From Scandinavium sp036271055 (lineage in GTDB: Bacteria; Pseudomonadota; Gammaproteobacteria; Enterobacterales; Enterobacteriaceae), in assembly GCF_036271055.1 (NCBI RefSeq), contig NZ_DATBBJ010000073.1, forward strand, positions 186,001-250,000: 64,000 nucleotides of DNA. Direction: 5' to 3'. Below, piece by piece: positions 35,003 through 43,721 of the stretch. Positions within the stretch are counted from its first letter, which is position 1; every line of letters begins with the position of its first letter. The notes beneath the pieces were generated by a model. The model was given only the letters and a program-made list of their open reading frames with translations. It was not told the origin of the DNA and made no database searches. Made by a program: the position numbers and the translations under genes.

Positions 35003-35026
35003 GCTCATCATCTGTAAGGAGACCTT

Positions 35027-35248
35027 ATGAGCGCGCTATTTCTTGCCATTCCGCTGACGCTGTTTGTGTTGTTCGTTCTGCCGGTCTGGCTGTGGCTGCA
35101 TTACAGCAATCGTTCCGGCGCGGATCTGTCGCAAAGCGAACAGCAACACCTTTCGCAATTGACGGACGAAGCAAAACGGATGCGTGAACGCATTCAGGCG
35201 CTGGAAGACATTCTCGACGCGGAACATCCGAACTGGAGAGAACAATAA
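35027..35248 (+). CDS. pspB: Phage shock protein B
   Basis: A 73-residue inner-membrane protein: one N-terminal membrane helix (FLAIPLTLFVLFVLPVWLWL) then a charged coiled coil (LSQLTDEAKRMRERIQALED). With PspC it senses membrane stress and recruits PspA away from PspF. Its stop overlaps the pspC start (ATAATG). Confidence 0.96.
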   Translation: MSALFLAIPLTLFVLFVLPVWLWLHYSNRSGADLSQSEQQHLSQLTDEAKRMRERIQALEDILDAEHPNWREQ

Positions 35249-35607
35249 TGGCGGGATTAGATTTCAGTAAAAAGCTGTGGCGTATTCCGCAGCAGGGCAT
35301 GGTGAAGGGCGTGTGCGCGGGAATTGCGGACTGGCTCGACGTTCCGGTGAAACTGGTGCGTCTGATTACCGTGCTGGCAATGATTTTTGGTTTGTTTTTC
35401 TTCGTGGTGGTGGCATACATCATTCTGACGTTTGCCCTCGACCCGATCCCTGAAAACGAATTGTACGGCGAGCAAACCCCCTCCAGCGGTGAGCTGTTGA
35501 GAGCTGCAGACGCTGAACTGGCGGCGGGTGAAAAACGCCTGCGTGAAATGGAACGCTATGTGACTTCCGACGCGTTTTCGCTGCGCAGTCGCTTCCGTCA
35601 GCTGTAA
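35248..35607 (+). CDS. pspC: Phage shock protein C
   Basis: A 119-residue inner-membrane protein with the PspC domain near the N-terminus (LWRIPQQGMVKGVCAGIADW), a membrane segment (LITVLAMIFGLFFFVVVAYI) and a charged cytoplasmic tail. It works with PspB as the positive signal to PspA. Confidence 0.96.
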   Translation: MAGLDFSKKLWRIPQQGMVKGVCAGIADWLDVPVKLVRLITVLAMIFGLFFFVVVAYIILTFALDPIPENELYGEQTPSSGELLRAADAELAAGEKRLREMERYVTSDAFSLRSRFRQL

Positions 35608-35620
35608 CTGAGAGGTTCTG

Positions 35621-35842
35621 ATGAACTCAAAATGGCAACGCACCGGGCAGAAAGTAAAACCCGGCCTGAAAATCGCCGGTAAGTTGGTGTTGCTTACCGC
35701 ACTGCGTTACGGCCCGGCGGGCGTTGCCGGTTGGGCTATCAAATCCGTGGCCCGTCGTCCGCTGAAAATGCTGCTGACGATGGCGCTTGAACCTGTACTG
35801 GCGCGCCTTGCGAGCCGGATGTCGCGTAAGTATTTCTCCTGA
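35621..35842 (+). CDS. pspD: Phage shock protein D
   Basis: A 73-residue protein with a basic N-terminus and the glycine-rich hydrophobic stretch LLTALRYGPAGVAGWAIKSV, matching E. coli PspD (73 residues). A peripheral inner-membrane member of the psp operon with no settled role. In E. coli pspE follows; here it does not. Confidence 0.93.
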   Translation: MNSKWQRTGQKVKPGLKIAGKLVLLTALRYGPAGVAGWAIKSVARRPLKMLLTMALEPVLARLASRMSRKYFS

Positions 35843-35875
35843 TCCAACGGGGAGGGCGCTCGCTCTCTCTTTCTC

Positions 35876-36058
35876 TTAGCGCATTTCTTTGCAGCGCATT
35901 ACGCCATTTATTTGCGGCAGCTCACAATTAATGAATTCTGGCCGCTGCTGACCCTCTTTTTGCGTTTTTTCCCATGCCCGGCGCGTTGACATCGCATTTT
36001 GCGGAGAGTAGATTTCATTTCGTGGGACCGCTACCATGGAAAATGAAAAGTGAACCAA
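35876..36058 (-). CDS. possible small ORF in the position of pspE (doubtful)
   Basis: A 60-codon minus-strand frame in the pspD-ycjM gap, with ordinary codon choice for this genome and two cysteines near its end (EFINCELPQINGVMRCKEMR). Its first codons overlap the YcjW-type operator and the ycjM start, and no ribosome binding site is obvious. No family is recognised. Listed only because nothing else occupies this stretch; it may be a remnant or chance. Confidence 0.2.
   Translation of the reverse strand: MVHFSFSMVAVPRNEIYSPQNAMSTRRAWEKTQKEGQQRPEFINCELPQINGVMRCKEMR
36023..36039. promoter_or_regulatory. candidate LacI-family (YcjW) operator upstream of ycjM
   Basis: TGGGACCGCTACCATGG. The first 14 bases have the imperfect symmetry TGG-n-A-n-CG-n-T-n-CCA with a central CG, as in LacI/GalR-family operators. 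The same 17 bases recur at 45958-45974 in the ycj operon, whose regulator gene ycjW is at 48780. It lies 11 bases before the ycjM start codon, a repressing position. Confidence 0.6.
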
Positions 36059-37735
36059 AAAATAAAATTTCTTGTTGAGAGTGTTTATGGTGAGACAATT
36101 TCAGCAACACAAATGCAGCGTCTTTTTTCTGATATAGAAAAAGCGAAATCGCTTATTACTGCGCAGCGTAAAATGAGATGGGATGAAAAGGATGTGGTGT
36201 TAATCACCTATGCCGATCAATTTCGTCAGCAGGGCAAGAAATGCCTTCCGGTATTTACCCGATTTTATAATCAATGGCTGAAAAACAGTTTTTCTCATGT
36301 CCATCTTTTGCCTTTTTATCCGTGGTCTTCGGACGATGGTTTCTCGGTTATTGATTACCATCAGGTCGCGCCGGAATCAGGCGACTGGCAGGATGTGGCT
36401 GAACTGAAACGCTCGGCAAGTCTGATGTTTGATTTTGTCTGCAACCATATGTCCGCCAAAAGCGAGTGGTTTGCGCGTTATCTGCGCCAGGAGCCGGGCT
36501 TCGAAAATTTCTTCATTGCCGTTGACCCCAATACTGATCTTTCCGCTGTCACGCGCCCTCGGGCGCTGCCTCTGCTGACGCCGTTCACCCTGAGCGACCA
36601 GACTGTTCGCCATTTGTGGACCACGTTCAGCGAAGACCAGATAGACCTGAATTTCGCCGAGCCGGAAGTGCTGCTGGCGATGGTGAACGTGCTTCTGCAT
36701 TATCTGGAGCAGGGCGCGGACTACGTGCGTCTCGATGCCGTCGGTTTTATGTGGAAAGTGCCGGGCACGTCGTGCATTCATCTGCCACAAACTCATGATT
36801 TAATTAAACTGTTCCGTGCTATTGCCGAAGAGGCCGCGCCGGGTACCGTGGTCATCACCGAAACCAACGTGCCACATAAAGACAACATTGCCTACTTCGG
36901 CAACGGTCATGATGAAGCGCAGATGGTGTATCAGTTCTCACTCCCGCCGCTGGTGTTACACGCCATGCACAGCGCGAATGTGGAAACGCTTTGCCGTTGG
37001 GCGAACGGTCTGCAACTGCCATCGACAGAAACCACCTGGTTTAACTTCCTCGCGTCGCACGACGGGATTGGCCTCAATCCGCTGCGTGGCATTTTATCGG
37101 AAGATGAGATTCTGGCGCTGGTCGAAAAACTGCAGCAGCAGGGCGCGCTGGTCAACTGGAAGAACAACCCGGACGGCAGCCGCAGCCCGTATGAAATCAA
37201 CGTCACCTACATGGATGCGCTGAGCCCGAAAACGAGCAGCGACGACGATCGACTGGCCCGTTTTGTTCTGGCCCACGCGGTGCTGTTGAGCTTCCCGGGC
37301 GTACCGGCAGTCTACATTCAAAGCATTCTTGGCTCGCGCAATGATTACGCGGGCGTGGAGAAAGCGGGCTATAACCGCGCGATCAACCGCCAGAAATATG
37401 AGCTGGAAGAAATCGAAGCGGCGATGTCCGTAGAGGGCGGCTTGCGTCAGCGCGTTTATCAATGTCTAACACGTTTGATTGCCTTGCGTCGCGAGCATCA
37501 CGCTTTCCATCCTGATGCCAAAGCGGAATTTTCGGCACTCAACAAAAGCGTATTACAAATAACCCGCGTGGCTGAAAATAATGAACGTCTAATTGGACTG
37601 TTTAATTTCAGCGATATCATTCAAATTGTTGCTAATAAATATAAAGATGGTCGGGAGATTATAAGCGGCTGCGATATAAGCGGTGCGGAGATCACGCTTA
37701 ACCCCTGGCAGGTCATGTGGATTCTGAATAATTAA
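36050..37735 (+). CDS. ycjM: Glucosylglycerate phosphorylase YcjM (GH13_18)
   Basis: A 561-residue cytoplasmic enzyme of the sucrose-phosphorylase-like GH13_18 group; E. coli YcjM phosphorolyses 2-O-alpha-glucosylglycerate to glucose 1-phosphate and glycerate. Visible active-site regions are VRLDAVGFMWK (nucleophile Asp), VVITETNVPH (acid/base Glu) and FLASHDGIGLNP (transition-state Asp). The start is a GTG at 36050; no in-frame ATG upstream gives an open frame. First gene of the ycj operon, just downstream of a YcjW-type operator. Confidence 0.93.
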   Translation: MNQKIKFLVESVYGETISATQMQRLFSDIEKAKSLITAQRKMRWDEKDVVLITYADQFRQQGKKCLPVFTRFYNQWLKNSFSHVHLLPFYPWSSDDGFSVIDYHQVAPESGDWQDVAELKRSASLMFDFVCNHMSAKSEWFARYLRQEPGFENFFIAVDPNTDLSAVTRPRALPLLTPFTLSDQTVRHLWTTFSEDQIDLNFAEPEVLLAMVNVLLHYLEQGADYVRLDAVGFMWKVPGTSCIHLPQTHDLIKLFRAIAEEAAPGTVVITETNVPHKDNIAYFGNGHDEAQMVYQFSLPPLVLHAMHSANVETLCRWANGLQLPSTETTWFNFLASHDGIGLNPLRGILSEDEILALVEKLQQQGALVNWKNNPDGSRSPYEINVTYMDALSPKTSSDDDRLARFVLAHAVLLSFPGVPAVYIQSILGSRNDYAGVEKAGYNRAINRQKYELEEIEAAMSVEGGLRQRVYQCLTRLIALRREHHAFHPDAKAEFSALNKSVLQITRVAENNERLIGLFNFSDIIQIVANKYKDGREIISGCDISGAEITLNPWQVMWILNN

Positions 37736-37747
37736 AAGGAAGAAATA

Positions 37748-39037
37748 ATGAAAATAGCGAAAACTGTGCTGGTGACAGCACTGGTTTCCTGCACCCTAAT
37801 TGCAGGCTGCCGCGACGATAATAAATCAGTGACCATTGAATTTATGCATTCGTCGGTGGAGCAAGAGCGGCAGGCGGTCATTAATCAATTAATTGAGCGT
37901 TTTGAAAAAGAAAACCCTGGCATCATCGTCAAACCGGTGCCGGTGGAAGAAGATGCGTTCAACACCAAAGTTATCACCCTTGCGCGCACCGGGGCGCTGC
38001 CTGCGGTAATGGAAGTCAGCCATGACTACGCGAAAGTGCTGGATAAAGAGCAGCTTCTGGACCGTGACGCGATAGCTAAAGCCATTAATGAAACCGGCGA
38101 AAATCAGTTCTACGACGGCGTGTTACGTATTGTGCGCACCGAAGACGGTAAAGCCTGGACTGGAGCGCCGATCAGCGCCTGGATTTCCGGCGTCTGGTAT
38201 CACAAAGATGTGCTGGCCGCAGCGGGTATTGCCGAGCCGCGCAACTGGCAGGAATTGTTAGCTGCCAGCAAGGCGCTGAACGATCCCGCGAAGAAGAAAT
38301 ACGGGATTGCGCTGCCAACCGCCGAAAGCGTGATGACCGAACAGGCGTTCTCACAGTTCGCGTTATCCAACAATGCCAACGTGTTTAACAGCGAAGGCAA
38401 GATTTCTCTCGATACCCCTCAGATGCAGCAGACGCTGGCGTTTTATCGTGATTTAGCGAGCACCACCATGCCGGGCTCCAACGATGTGATGGAAATTAAA
38501 GACGCCTTTATGAACGGTTCCGCACCGATGGCGGTGTATTCCACTTACATCCTTCCGGCGGTCTACAAAGAGGGCAAACCGTCCAATCTGGGCTTTATGG
38601 TGCCGACGCAAACATCGCCAGCCGTTTATGGCACCGTCACCTCGCTGACCATCACCTCCGGTCAGGAAAAAGAGCAGGCCGAAGCGGCAGAGAAGTTTGT
38701 CGCCTGGATGGAGAAACCGCAGAACTCCGCTGACTGGGTGATGATGTCGCCGGGTGCGGCGCTGCCGATGACCAAAAGCGTGGTTGAAACGGCCACCTGG
38801 AAAGAGAACGAGGTTATCAAAGCGTTTGGACAACTGCCTTATGAGCTGATTTCTCAGTTCCCGAACGTAAAAGTGTTTGGGGCTGTGGGCGATAAAAACT
38901 TCACCCGCATGGGGGATGTCACCGGATCAGGCGTGATAAGCGGGATGGTCAACGCTGCCACGGTCGGTAAAAAACCGATTGAGCCGCTGCTGAAAGACGG
39001 TCAGAAACGCCTCGACACCCTTGTGCAACAGCCATGA
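37748..39037 (+). CDS. ycjN: ABC transporter sugar-binding lipoprotein YcjN
   Basis: A 429-residue solute-binding protein of the carbohydrate (SBP_bac_1) family. MKIAKTVLVTALVSCTLIAG then Cys gives a lipobox (LIAGC), so it should be tethered to the outer face of the inner membrane. The mature part starts with the usual IEFMHSSVEQERQAV. It delivers an oligosaccharide or glycoside to YcjOP. The stop overlaps the first possible start of ycjO. Confidence 0.94.
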   Translation: MKIAKTVLVTALVSCTLIAGCRDDNKSVTIEFMHSSVEQERQAVINQLIERFEKENPGIIVKPVPVEEDAFNTKVITLARTGALPAVMEVSHDYAKVLDKEQLLDRDAIAKAINETGENQFYDGVLRIVRTEDGKAWTGAPISAWISGVWYHKDVLAAAGIAEPRNWQELLAASKALNDPAKKKYGIALPTAESVMTEQAFSQFALSNNANVFNSEGKISLDTPQMQQTLAFYRDLASTTMPGSNDVMEIKDAFMNGSAPMAVYSTYILPAVYKEGKPSNLGFMVPTQTSPAVYGTVTSLTITSGQEKEQAEAAEKFVAWMEKPQNSADWVMMSPGAALPMTKSVVETATWKENEVIKAFGQLPYELISQFPNVKVFGAVGDKNFTRMGDVTGSGVISGMVNAATVGKKPIEPLLKDGQKRLDTLVQQP

Positions 39038-39054
39038 AACAGGCGGGAAACGGG

Positions 39055-39939
39055 ATGATTAAGAAGTTCATGTCGGGCCGCTCCGACCTGCCATTTGCCT
39101 TGATGCTGCTCGGGCCTAGCCTGTTGCTGCTGGCGGGGCTGGTGGCATGGCCAATGGTTTCCAATATTGAAATCAGCTTCCAGCGGCTACCGCTCAATCC
39201 GCGTATCGCGTCGACGTTCGTCGGGTTGGATAACTACATTCGCATTCTGAGTGACCCGGGTTTTTGGCACTCGCTGTGGATGACGTTCTGGTACACCGCG
39301 CTGGTGGTGCTGGGCAGTACAGGGTTAGGGCTGGCGGTGGCGGTGTTCTTTAACCGTGAATTCCGTCTGCGTAAAACGGCGCGTTCGCTGGTGCTGCTCT
39401 CCTACGTCACGCCGTCTATCTCGCTGGTGTTCGCGTGGAAATATATGTTCAACAACGGCTACGGGATTGTGAACTATCTCGGCGTTGATGTGTTGGGGCT
39501 TTATAAGCAGGCGCCGCTATGGTTTGACAACCCCGGCAGCAGCTTTGTGTTAGTGGTGCTGTTCGCTATCTGGCGCTACTTCCCTTACGCGTTTATTTCG
39601 TTTCTCGCCATTTTGCAGACCATCGACAAATCGTTGTATGAAGCGGCAGAAATGGACGGCGCCAATGCCTGGCAGCGTTTTCGCATCGTCACACTCCCGG
39701 CAATTATGCCGGTGCTGGCGACGGTGGTGACGCTTCGCACTATCTGGATGTTCTACATGTTCGCCGATGTTTATCTGCTGACCACCAAGGTCAATATTCT
39801 CGGCGTGTACCTGTACAAAACGGCGTTTGCCTTTAATGACCTGGGTAAAGCGGCGGCGATTTCCGTGGTGCTGTTTGTGATTATTTTCGCAGTGATTTTA
39901 CTGACCAGAAAGCGGGTGAACTTCAATGGCAACAAATAA
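39055..39939 (+). CDS. ycjO: ABC sugar transporter permease YcjO
   Basis: A 294-residue MalF-type permease with six hydrophobic segments and the EAA loop YEAAEMDGANAWQRFRIVTL. The ATG at 39055 gives MIKKFMSGRSDLPFAL, which aligns with the E. coli start; an ATG at 39034 overlapping the ycjN stop would add seven residues. Pairs with YcjP in the membrane. Confidence 0.93.
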   Translation: MIKKFMSGRSDLPFALMLLGPSLLLLAGLVAWPMVSNIEISFQRLPLNPRIASTFVGLDNYIRILSDPGFWHSLWMTFWYTALVVLGSTGLGLAVAVFFNREFRLRKTARSLVLLSYVTPSISLVFAWKYMFNNGYGIVNYLGVDVLGLYKQAPLWFDNPGSSFVLVVLFAIWRYFPYAFISFLAILQTIDKSLYEAAEMDGANAWQRFRIVTLPAIMPVLATVVTLRTIWMFYMFADVYLLTTKVNILGVYLYKTAFAFNDLGKAAAISVVLFVIIFAVILLTRKRVNFNGNK

Positions 39940-40768
39940 ACGTCGCTGGAGCAGTGTGCTGTTTTACGTCGGACTGGCGCTGTTCCTGGGCTTCACGCTG
40001 TTTCCGTTCTTTATCATGCTGATGACTTCGTTCAAAAGCGCGAAAGAGGCGATTTCGCTGCATCCGACGCTGCTGCCGCAGCAGTGGACGTTCGAACATT
40101 ATATCGACATTTTCAACCCGCTGATTTTCCCGTTTGTCAGCTATTTCCGTAACAGCCTGGTGGTGTCGATTGTCTCCTCGGCGATTGCGCTGTTCCTCGG
40201 CACGCTCGGCGCGTGGGCGCTGTCGAAACTGCGCTTTCGCGGGCGGGAAACCATCAACGCCAGCTTTTACACCGTCTATATGTTCTCCGGCATTTTGTTG
40301 GTGGTGCCACTGTTCAAAATCATCACCGCGCTGGGGATTTACGACACCGAGCTGGCGCTGATTGTCACCATGGTGACGCAGACGCTGCCGACCGCCATTT
40401 TCATGCTCAAGAGCTACTTCGACACCATCCCGGATGAAATCGAAGAAGCGGCGATGATGGACGGCCTCAATCGCCTGCAAATCATCTTCCGCATCACGGT
40501 GCCGCTGGCGATGTCGGGGCTGATTTCGGTGTTTGTGTACTGCTTTATGGTGGCGTGGAACGACTATCTGTTCGCCTCAATTTTCCTTTCGAGCGCAGAA
40601 AACTTCACGTTGCCTGTGGGCCTGAACACGTTATTCAGCACGCCGGATTATATCTGGGGACGCATGATGGCCGCATCGCTGGTCACCGCGCTGCCCGTAA
40701 TCATTATGTATGCGCTTTCCGAGCGCTTTATTAAAAGTGGTTTGACCGCCGGGGGCGTTAAGGGCTGA
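39926..40768 (+). CDS. ycjP: ABC sugar transporter permease YcjP
   Basis: A 280-residue MalG-type permease, the length of E. coli YcjP, with about six membrane segments and the EAA loop EEAAMMDGLNRLQIIFRITV. It overlaps ycjO by 14 bases, indicating coupled translation. Confidence 0.94.
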   Translation: MATNKRRWSSVLFYVGLALFLGFTLFPFFIMLMTSFKSAKEAISLHPTLLPQQWTFEHYIDIFNPLIFPFVSYFRNSLVVSIVSSAIALFLGTLGAWALSKLRFRGRETINASFYTVYMFSGILLVVPLFKIITALGIYDTELALIVTMVTQTLPTAIFMLKSYFDTIPDEIEEAAMMDGLNRLQIIFRITVPLAMSGLISVFVYCFMVAWNDYLFASIFLSSAENFTLPVGLNTLFSTPDYIWGRMMAASLVTALPVIIMYALSERFIKSGLTAGGVKG

Positions 40769-40794
40769 GGCGGCCAGTTAACAAGGAATCAGTG

Positions 40795-41844
40795 ATGAAA
40801 AAATTAGTAGCAACGGCCCCACGCGTGGCGGCTCTGGTGGAGTATCAGGACGTGCCGGTCGCGGCGAGTGAAGTGAAAATTCGCGTGCGTTACGGCGCAC
40901 CTAAACACGGAACAGAAGTGGTGGATTTCCGTGCCGCCAGCCCGTTTATTGATGAACAGTTTGATGCCGACTGGCAGCTGTTCACCGCGCGTGATGCCAA
41001 TGCATCACGTGGCATTGAGTTCGGCAAATTCCAGCTTGGCAATATGGTCGTGGGCGACATTATTCAGTGTGGCGCAGACGTGACGGAATATCGCGAAGGC
41101 GACAGCGTTTGCTGCTACGGGCCGTTGGCGGAAACCGTCATCGTCAACGCAGTGAACAACTACAAATTGCGTAAGATGCCGGAAGGCGCGTCGTGGAAAA
41201 ACGCAGTGTGCTACGACCCGGCACAGTTCGCCATGAGCGGCGTGCGTGATGCAAACGTGCGTGTCGGTGATTTCGTGGTGGTGATTGGGTTGGGCGCAAT
41301 TGGTCAAATCGCGGTGCAACTGGCGAAGAAAGCCGGGGCTTCAATCGTGATCGGTGTTGACCCGATCGGCCATCGCTGTGAGATCGCTCGCCGTCACGGC
41401 GCAGATGTTTGCCTGAATCCAATCGGCACGGACGTTGGTCTGGAAATCAAAAAACTGACCGGCAAGCAGGGCGCAGACGTGATCATCGAAACCAGCGGTC
41501 ATGAAGATGCGCTGCAATCGGCGCTGCGCGGTCTGGCCTACGGCGGCACGATTTCCTATGTTGCTTTTGCCAAACCGTTCACCAACCTGAATTTCGGTCG
41601 CGAAGCGCATTTCAACAACGCCAAAATCGTGTTCTCCCGTGCGTGCAGTGAACCAAACCCGGATTATCCGCGCTGGAGCCGTAAACGCATCGAGGAAACC
41701 TGTTGGGAATTGCTGATGAACGGCTATCTCAATTGCGATGACCTGATTGATCCGGTGGTGCCATTCAGCGAGAGCCCGGAAAGCTACATGAAATTCGTCG
41801 ATAAGCAGCCTGAGCTGAGTATCAAAATGGGCGTCACTTTTTAA
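40795..41844 (+). CDS. ycjQ: D-guloside 3-dehydrogenase YcjQ (zinc-type MDR family)
   Basis: A 349-residue medium-chain dehydrogenase. The nucleotide-binding site is VVVIGLGAIGQIAVQLAKKA. E. coli YcjQ interconverts D-gulosides and 3-keto-D-gulosides with NAD(H), working with YcjR and YcjS to turn gulosides into glucosides. The ATG at 40795 is preferred to the GTG one codon earlier, matching the E. coli start MKKLVATAPRVAALVEY. Confidence 0.93.
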   Translation: MKKLVATAPRVAALVEYQDVPVAASEVKIRVRYGAPKHGTEVVDFRAASPFIDEQFDADWQLFTARDANASRGIEFGKFQLGNMVVGDIIQCGADVTEYREGDSVCCYGPLAETVIVNAVNNYKLRKMPEGASWKNAVCYDPAQFAMSGVRDANVRVGDFVVVIGLGAIGQIAVQLAKKAGASIVIGVDPIGHRCEIARRHGADVCLNPIGTDVGLEIKKLTGKQGADVIIETSGHEDALQSALRGLAYGGTISYVAFAKPFTNLNFGREAHFNNAKIVFSRACSEPNPDYPRWSRKRIEETCWELLMNGYLNCDDLIDPVVPFSESPESYMKFVDKQPELSIKMGVTF

Positions 41845-41862
41845 ACGCAAGGAAAGCAAAAC

Positions 41863-42651
41863 ATGAAAATCGCAACACAGAATCAAGCCTTCTTCCCGGA
41901 AAATATTCTGGAGAAATTCCGCTATATCAAAGCGATGGGGTTTGACGGCTACGAAATTGACGGGCGTCTGCTGGTCAATAATCTTGACGAAGTGAAAGCC
42001 GCTATTAAAGAAACCGGGCTGCCAGTGACCACCGCCTGCGGTGGCTACGACGGCTGGATTGGTGATTTTATCGAAGAGCGCCGTCTCAACGGTTTGCAGC
42101 AAATCGCCCGCATCCTGGAAGCGCTGGCAGAAGTGGGCGGTAAGGGGATTGTGGTGCCTGCGGCATGGGGCATGTTCACGTTCCGTCTGCCGCCGATGAC
42201 GTCGCCGCGCAGCCTGGACGGTGATCGTAAAGCGGTCAGCGATTCACTTCGTTTTCTCGACGAAGTGGCGGCCCGAACCGGAACAACCGTGCTGCTCGAG
42301 CCGCTGAACCGCTATCAGGATCACATGATCAACACCCTGGCGGATGCGCGTCGTTACATCACGGACAATCAGTTGAAACACACGCAGATTATTGGCGATT
42401 TCTATCATATGAACATCGAAGAAGACGACATCGCCGGGGCGCTCCACGCCAACCGCGATTTGCTCGGACACGTACATATTGCTGATAACCATCGCTATCA
42501 ACCGGGCAGCGGCAGCCTTGATTTCACGAAGCTGTTCGACCAGCTACGTGAAGACCGCTATTCGGGGTATGTGGTGTATGAATGCCGCGTGCGCGCCGAC
42601 GATCCGGCGAAAGCGTATCAGGATTCCCTCGTTTATCTGCGTGAGTGCTGA
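41863..42651 (+). CDS. ycjR: 3-dehydro-D-guloside 4-epimerase YcjR
   Basis: A 262-residue TIM-barrel protein of the xylose-isomerase-like family, the length of E. coli YcjR. Metal ligands are read in LLEPLNRYQDHM (Glu), IIGDFYHMNIEED (Asp, His) and the YECRV glutamate near the end. E. coli YcjR epimerises carbon 4 of 3-keto-gulosides to give 3-keto-glucosides. Confidence 0.93.
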   Translation: MKIATQNQAFFPENILEKFRYIKAMGFDGYEIDGRLLVNNLDEVKAAIKETGLPVTTACGGYDGWIGDFIEERRLNGLQQIARILEALAEVGGKGIVVPAAWGMFTFRLPPMTSPRSLDGDRKAVSDSLRFLDEVAARTGTTVLLEPLNRYQDHMINTLADARRYITDNQLKHTQIIGDFYHMNIEEDDIAGALHANRDLLGHVHIADNHRYQPGSGSLDFTKLFDQLREDRYSGYVVYECRVRADDPAKAYQDSLVYLREC

Positions 42652-42662
42652 GAGGTTATCGC

Positions 42663-43721
42663 GTGAAGAATGCTACAGCAGTCGCCCCGCTGCGGGTCGC
42701 CATTATCGGCGCGGGGCAGGTGGCGGACAAAGTCCATGCTTCATACTACGCCACGCGTAGTGATCTGCGGATGGTGGCTGTCTGTGACAGTCGCCTCGAG
42801 CAGGCGCAGGCGTTTGCCGCAAAGTTTGACATCGCGGGCAGCTATGACGACCTGCGCCTGATGTTAGAAGAGATACAGCCAGATGTGGTGAGCGTCTGCT
42901 CGCCAAACCGTTTTCATTTTGAGCATGTGATGGCGGCGTTAGAGGCAGGTTGTCATGTGATGTGTGAGAAACCTCCGGCGATGACACCGCAGCAGGCCGA
43001 CCAAATGCGAGCGATGGCGCGTAAACAGGGCAAAGTGCTGGCGTACGATTTCCATCATCGCTTCTCGCTGGATGCTCAACTGTTGCGCGAGCAAATGCAG
43101 TCTGGCGCGTTGGGTGAAGTCTATCTCACCACCGCTACGGCGCTGCGTCGCAGCGGCGTTCCCGGTTGGGGTGTGTTCACCAATAAAGCGATGCAGGGCG
43201 GCGGGCCACTGATCGACATTGGCATTCATATGCTGGATGCTGCGATGTATGTGCTCGGTTTCCCGGCCGTGAAACGCGTCATGGCGCACAGTTTCCAGAA
43301 GCTCGGCACGGTGAAAAACAGCGGCCAGTTTGGCGAATGGGATCCGACACAGTACACCGTTGAAGACGCGCTGTTTGGCACCATTGAGTTTCATAACGGC
43401 GGTCTGCTGCGCCTCGACACCTCGTTCGTGCTAAATATCGCGGAACAGTCGCGCTTAAACGTGACGTTTTGTGGCGACAAAGCCGGGGCCACGCTGTTTC
43501 CGGCCCACGTCTACAACGATGTCAGCGGTGAGCTGAATACCGTGATTCGGTGTGAGCAGGCCGACGACAATCGCCATTTCCGCAGCATGGATGCCTTTGT
43601 GCGTCACGTACTGGGCGAGCCGGTGGTGATCGCTGATGGCGAGCAGGGCTTCATCATTCAACAGCTTGTCGCAGCGCTATATGAATCCGCTGAGAAGGGC
43701 GAATGGGTGACGCTATGCTGA
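42663..43721 (+). CDS. ycjS: D-glucoside 3-dehydrogenase YcjS (GFO/IDH/MocA family)
   Basis: A 352-residue oxidoreductase with an N-terminal Rossmann fold (LRVAIIGAGQVADKVHASYY) and the EKPPAMT catalytic lysine-proline motif of the family. E. coli YcjS reduces 3-keto-glucosides to glucosides with NADH. GAGAGG at 42650-42655 supports the GTG start at 42663. It overlaps ycjT by 19 bases if ycjT starts at 43703. Confidence 0.92.
   Translation: MKNATAVAPLRVAIIGAGQVADKVHASYYATRSDLRMVAVCDSRLEQAQAFAAKFDIAGSYDDLRLMLEEIQPDVVSVCSPNRFHFEHVMAALEAGCHVMCEKPPAMTPQQADQMRAMARKQGKVLAYDFHHRFSLDAQLLREQMQSGALGEVYLTTATALRRSGVPGWGVFTNKAMQGGGPLIDIGIHMLDAAMYVLGFPAVKRVMAHSFQKLGTVKNSGQFGEWDPTQYTVEDALFGTIEFHNGGLLRLDTSFVLNIAEQSRLNVTFCGDKAGATLFPAHVYNDVSGELNTVIRCEQADDNRHFRSMDAFVRHVLGEPVVIADGEQGFIIQQLVAALYESAEKGEWVTLC

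Noticed and set aside
41341..42102. Open frame of 253 codons antisense to ycjQ/ycjR
   Set aside because: Both plus-strand genes match known enzymes over full length; the antisense frame has no recognisable domain.
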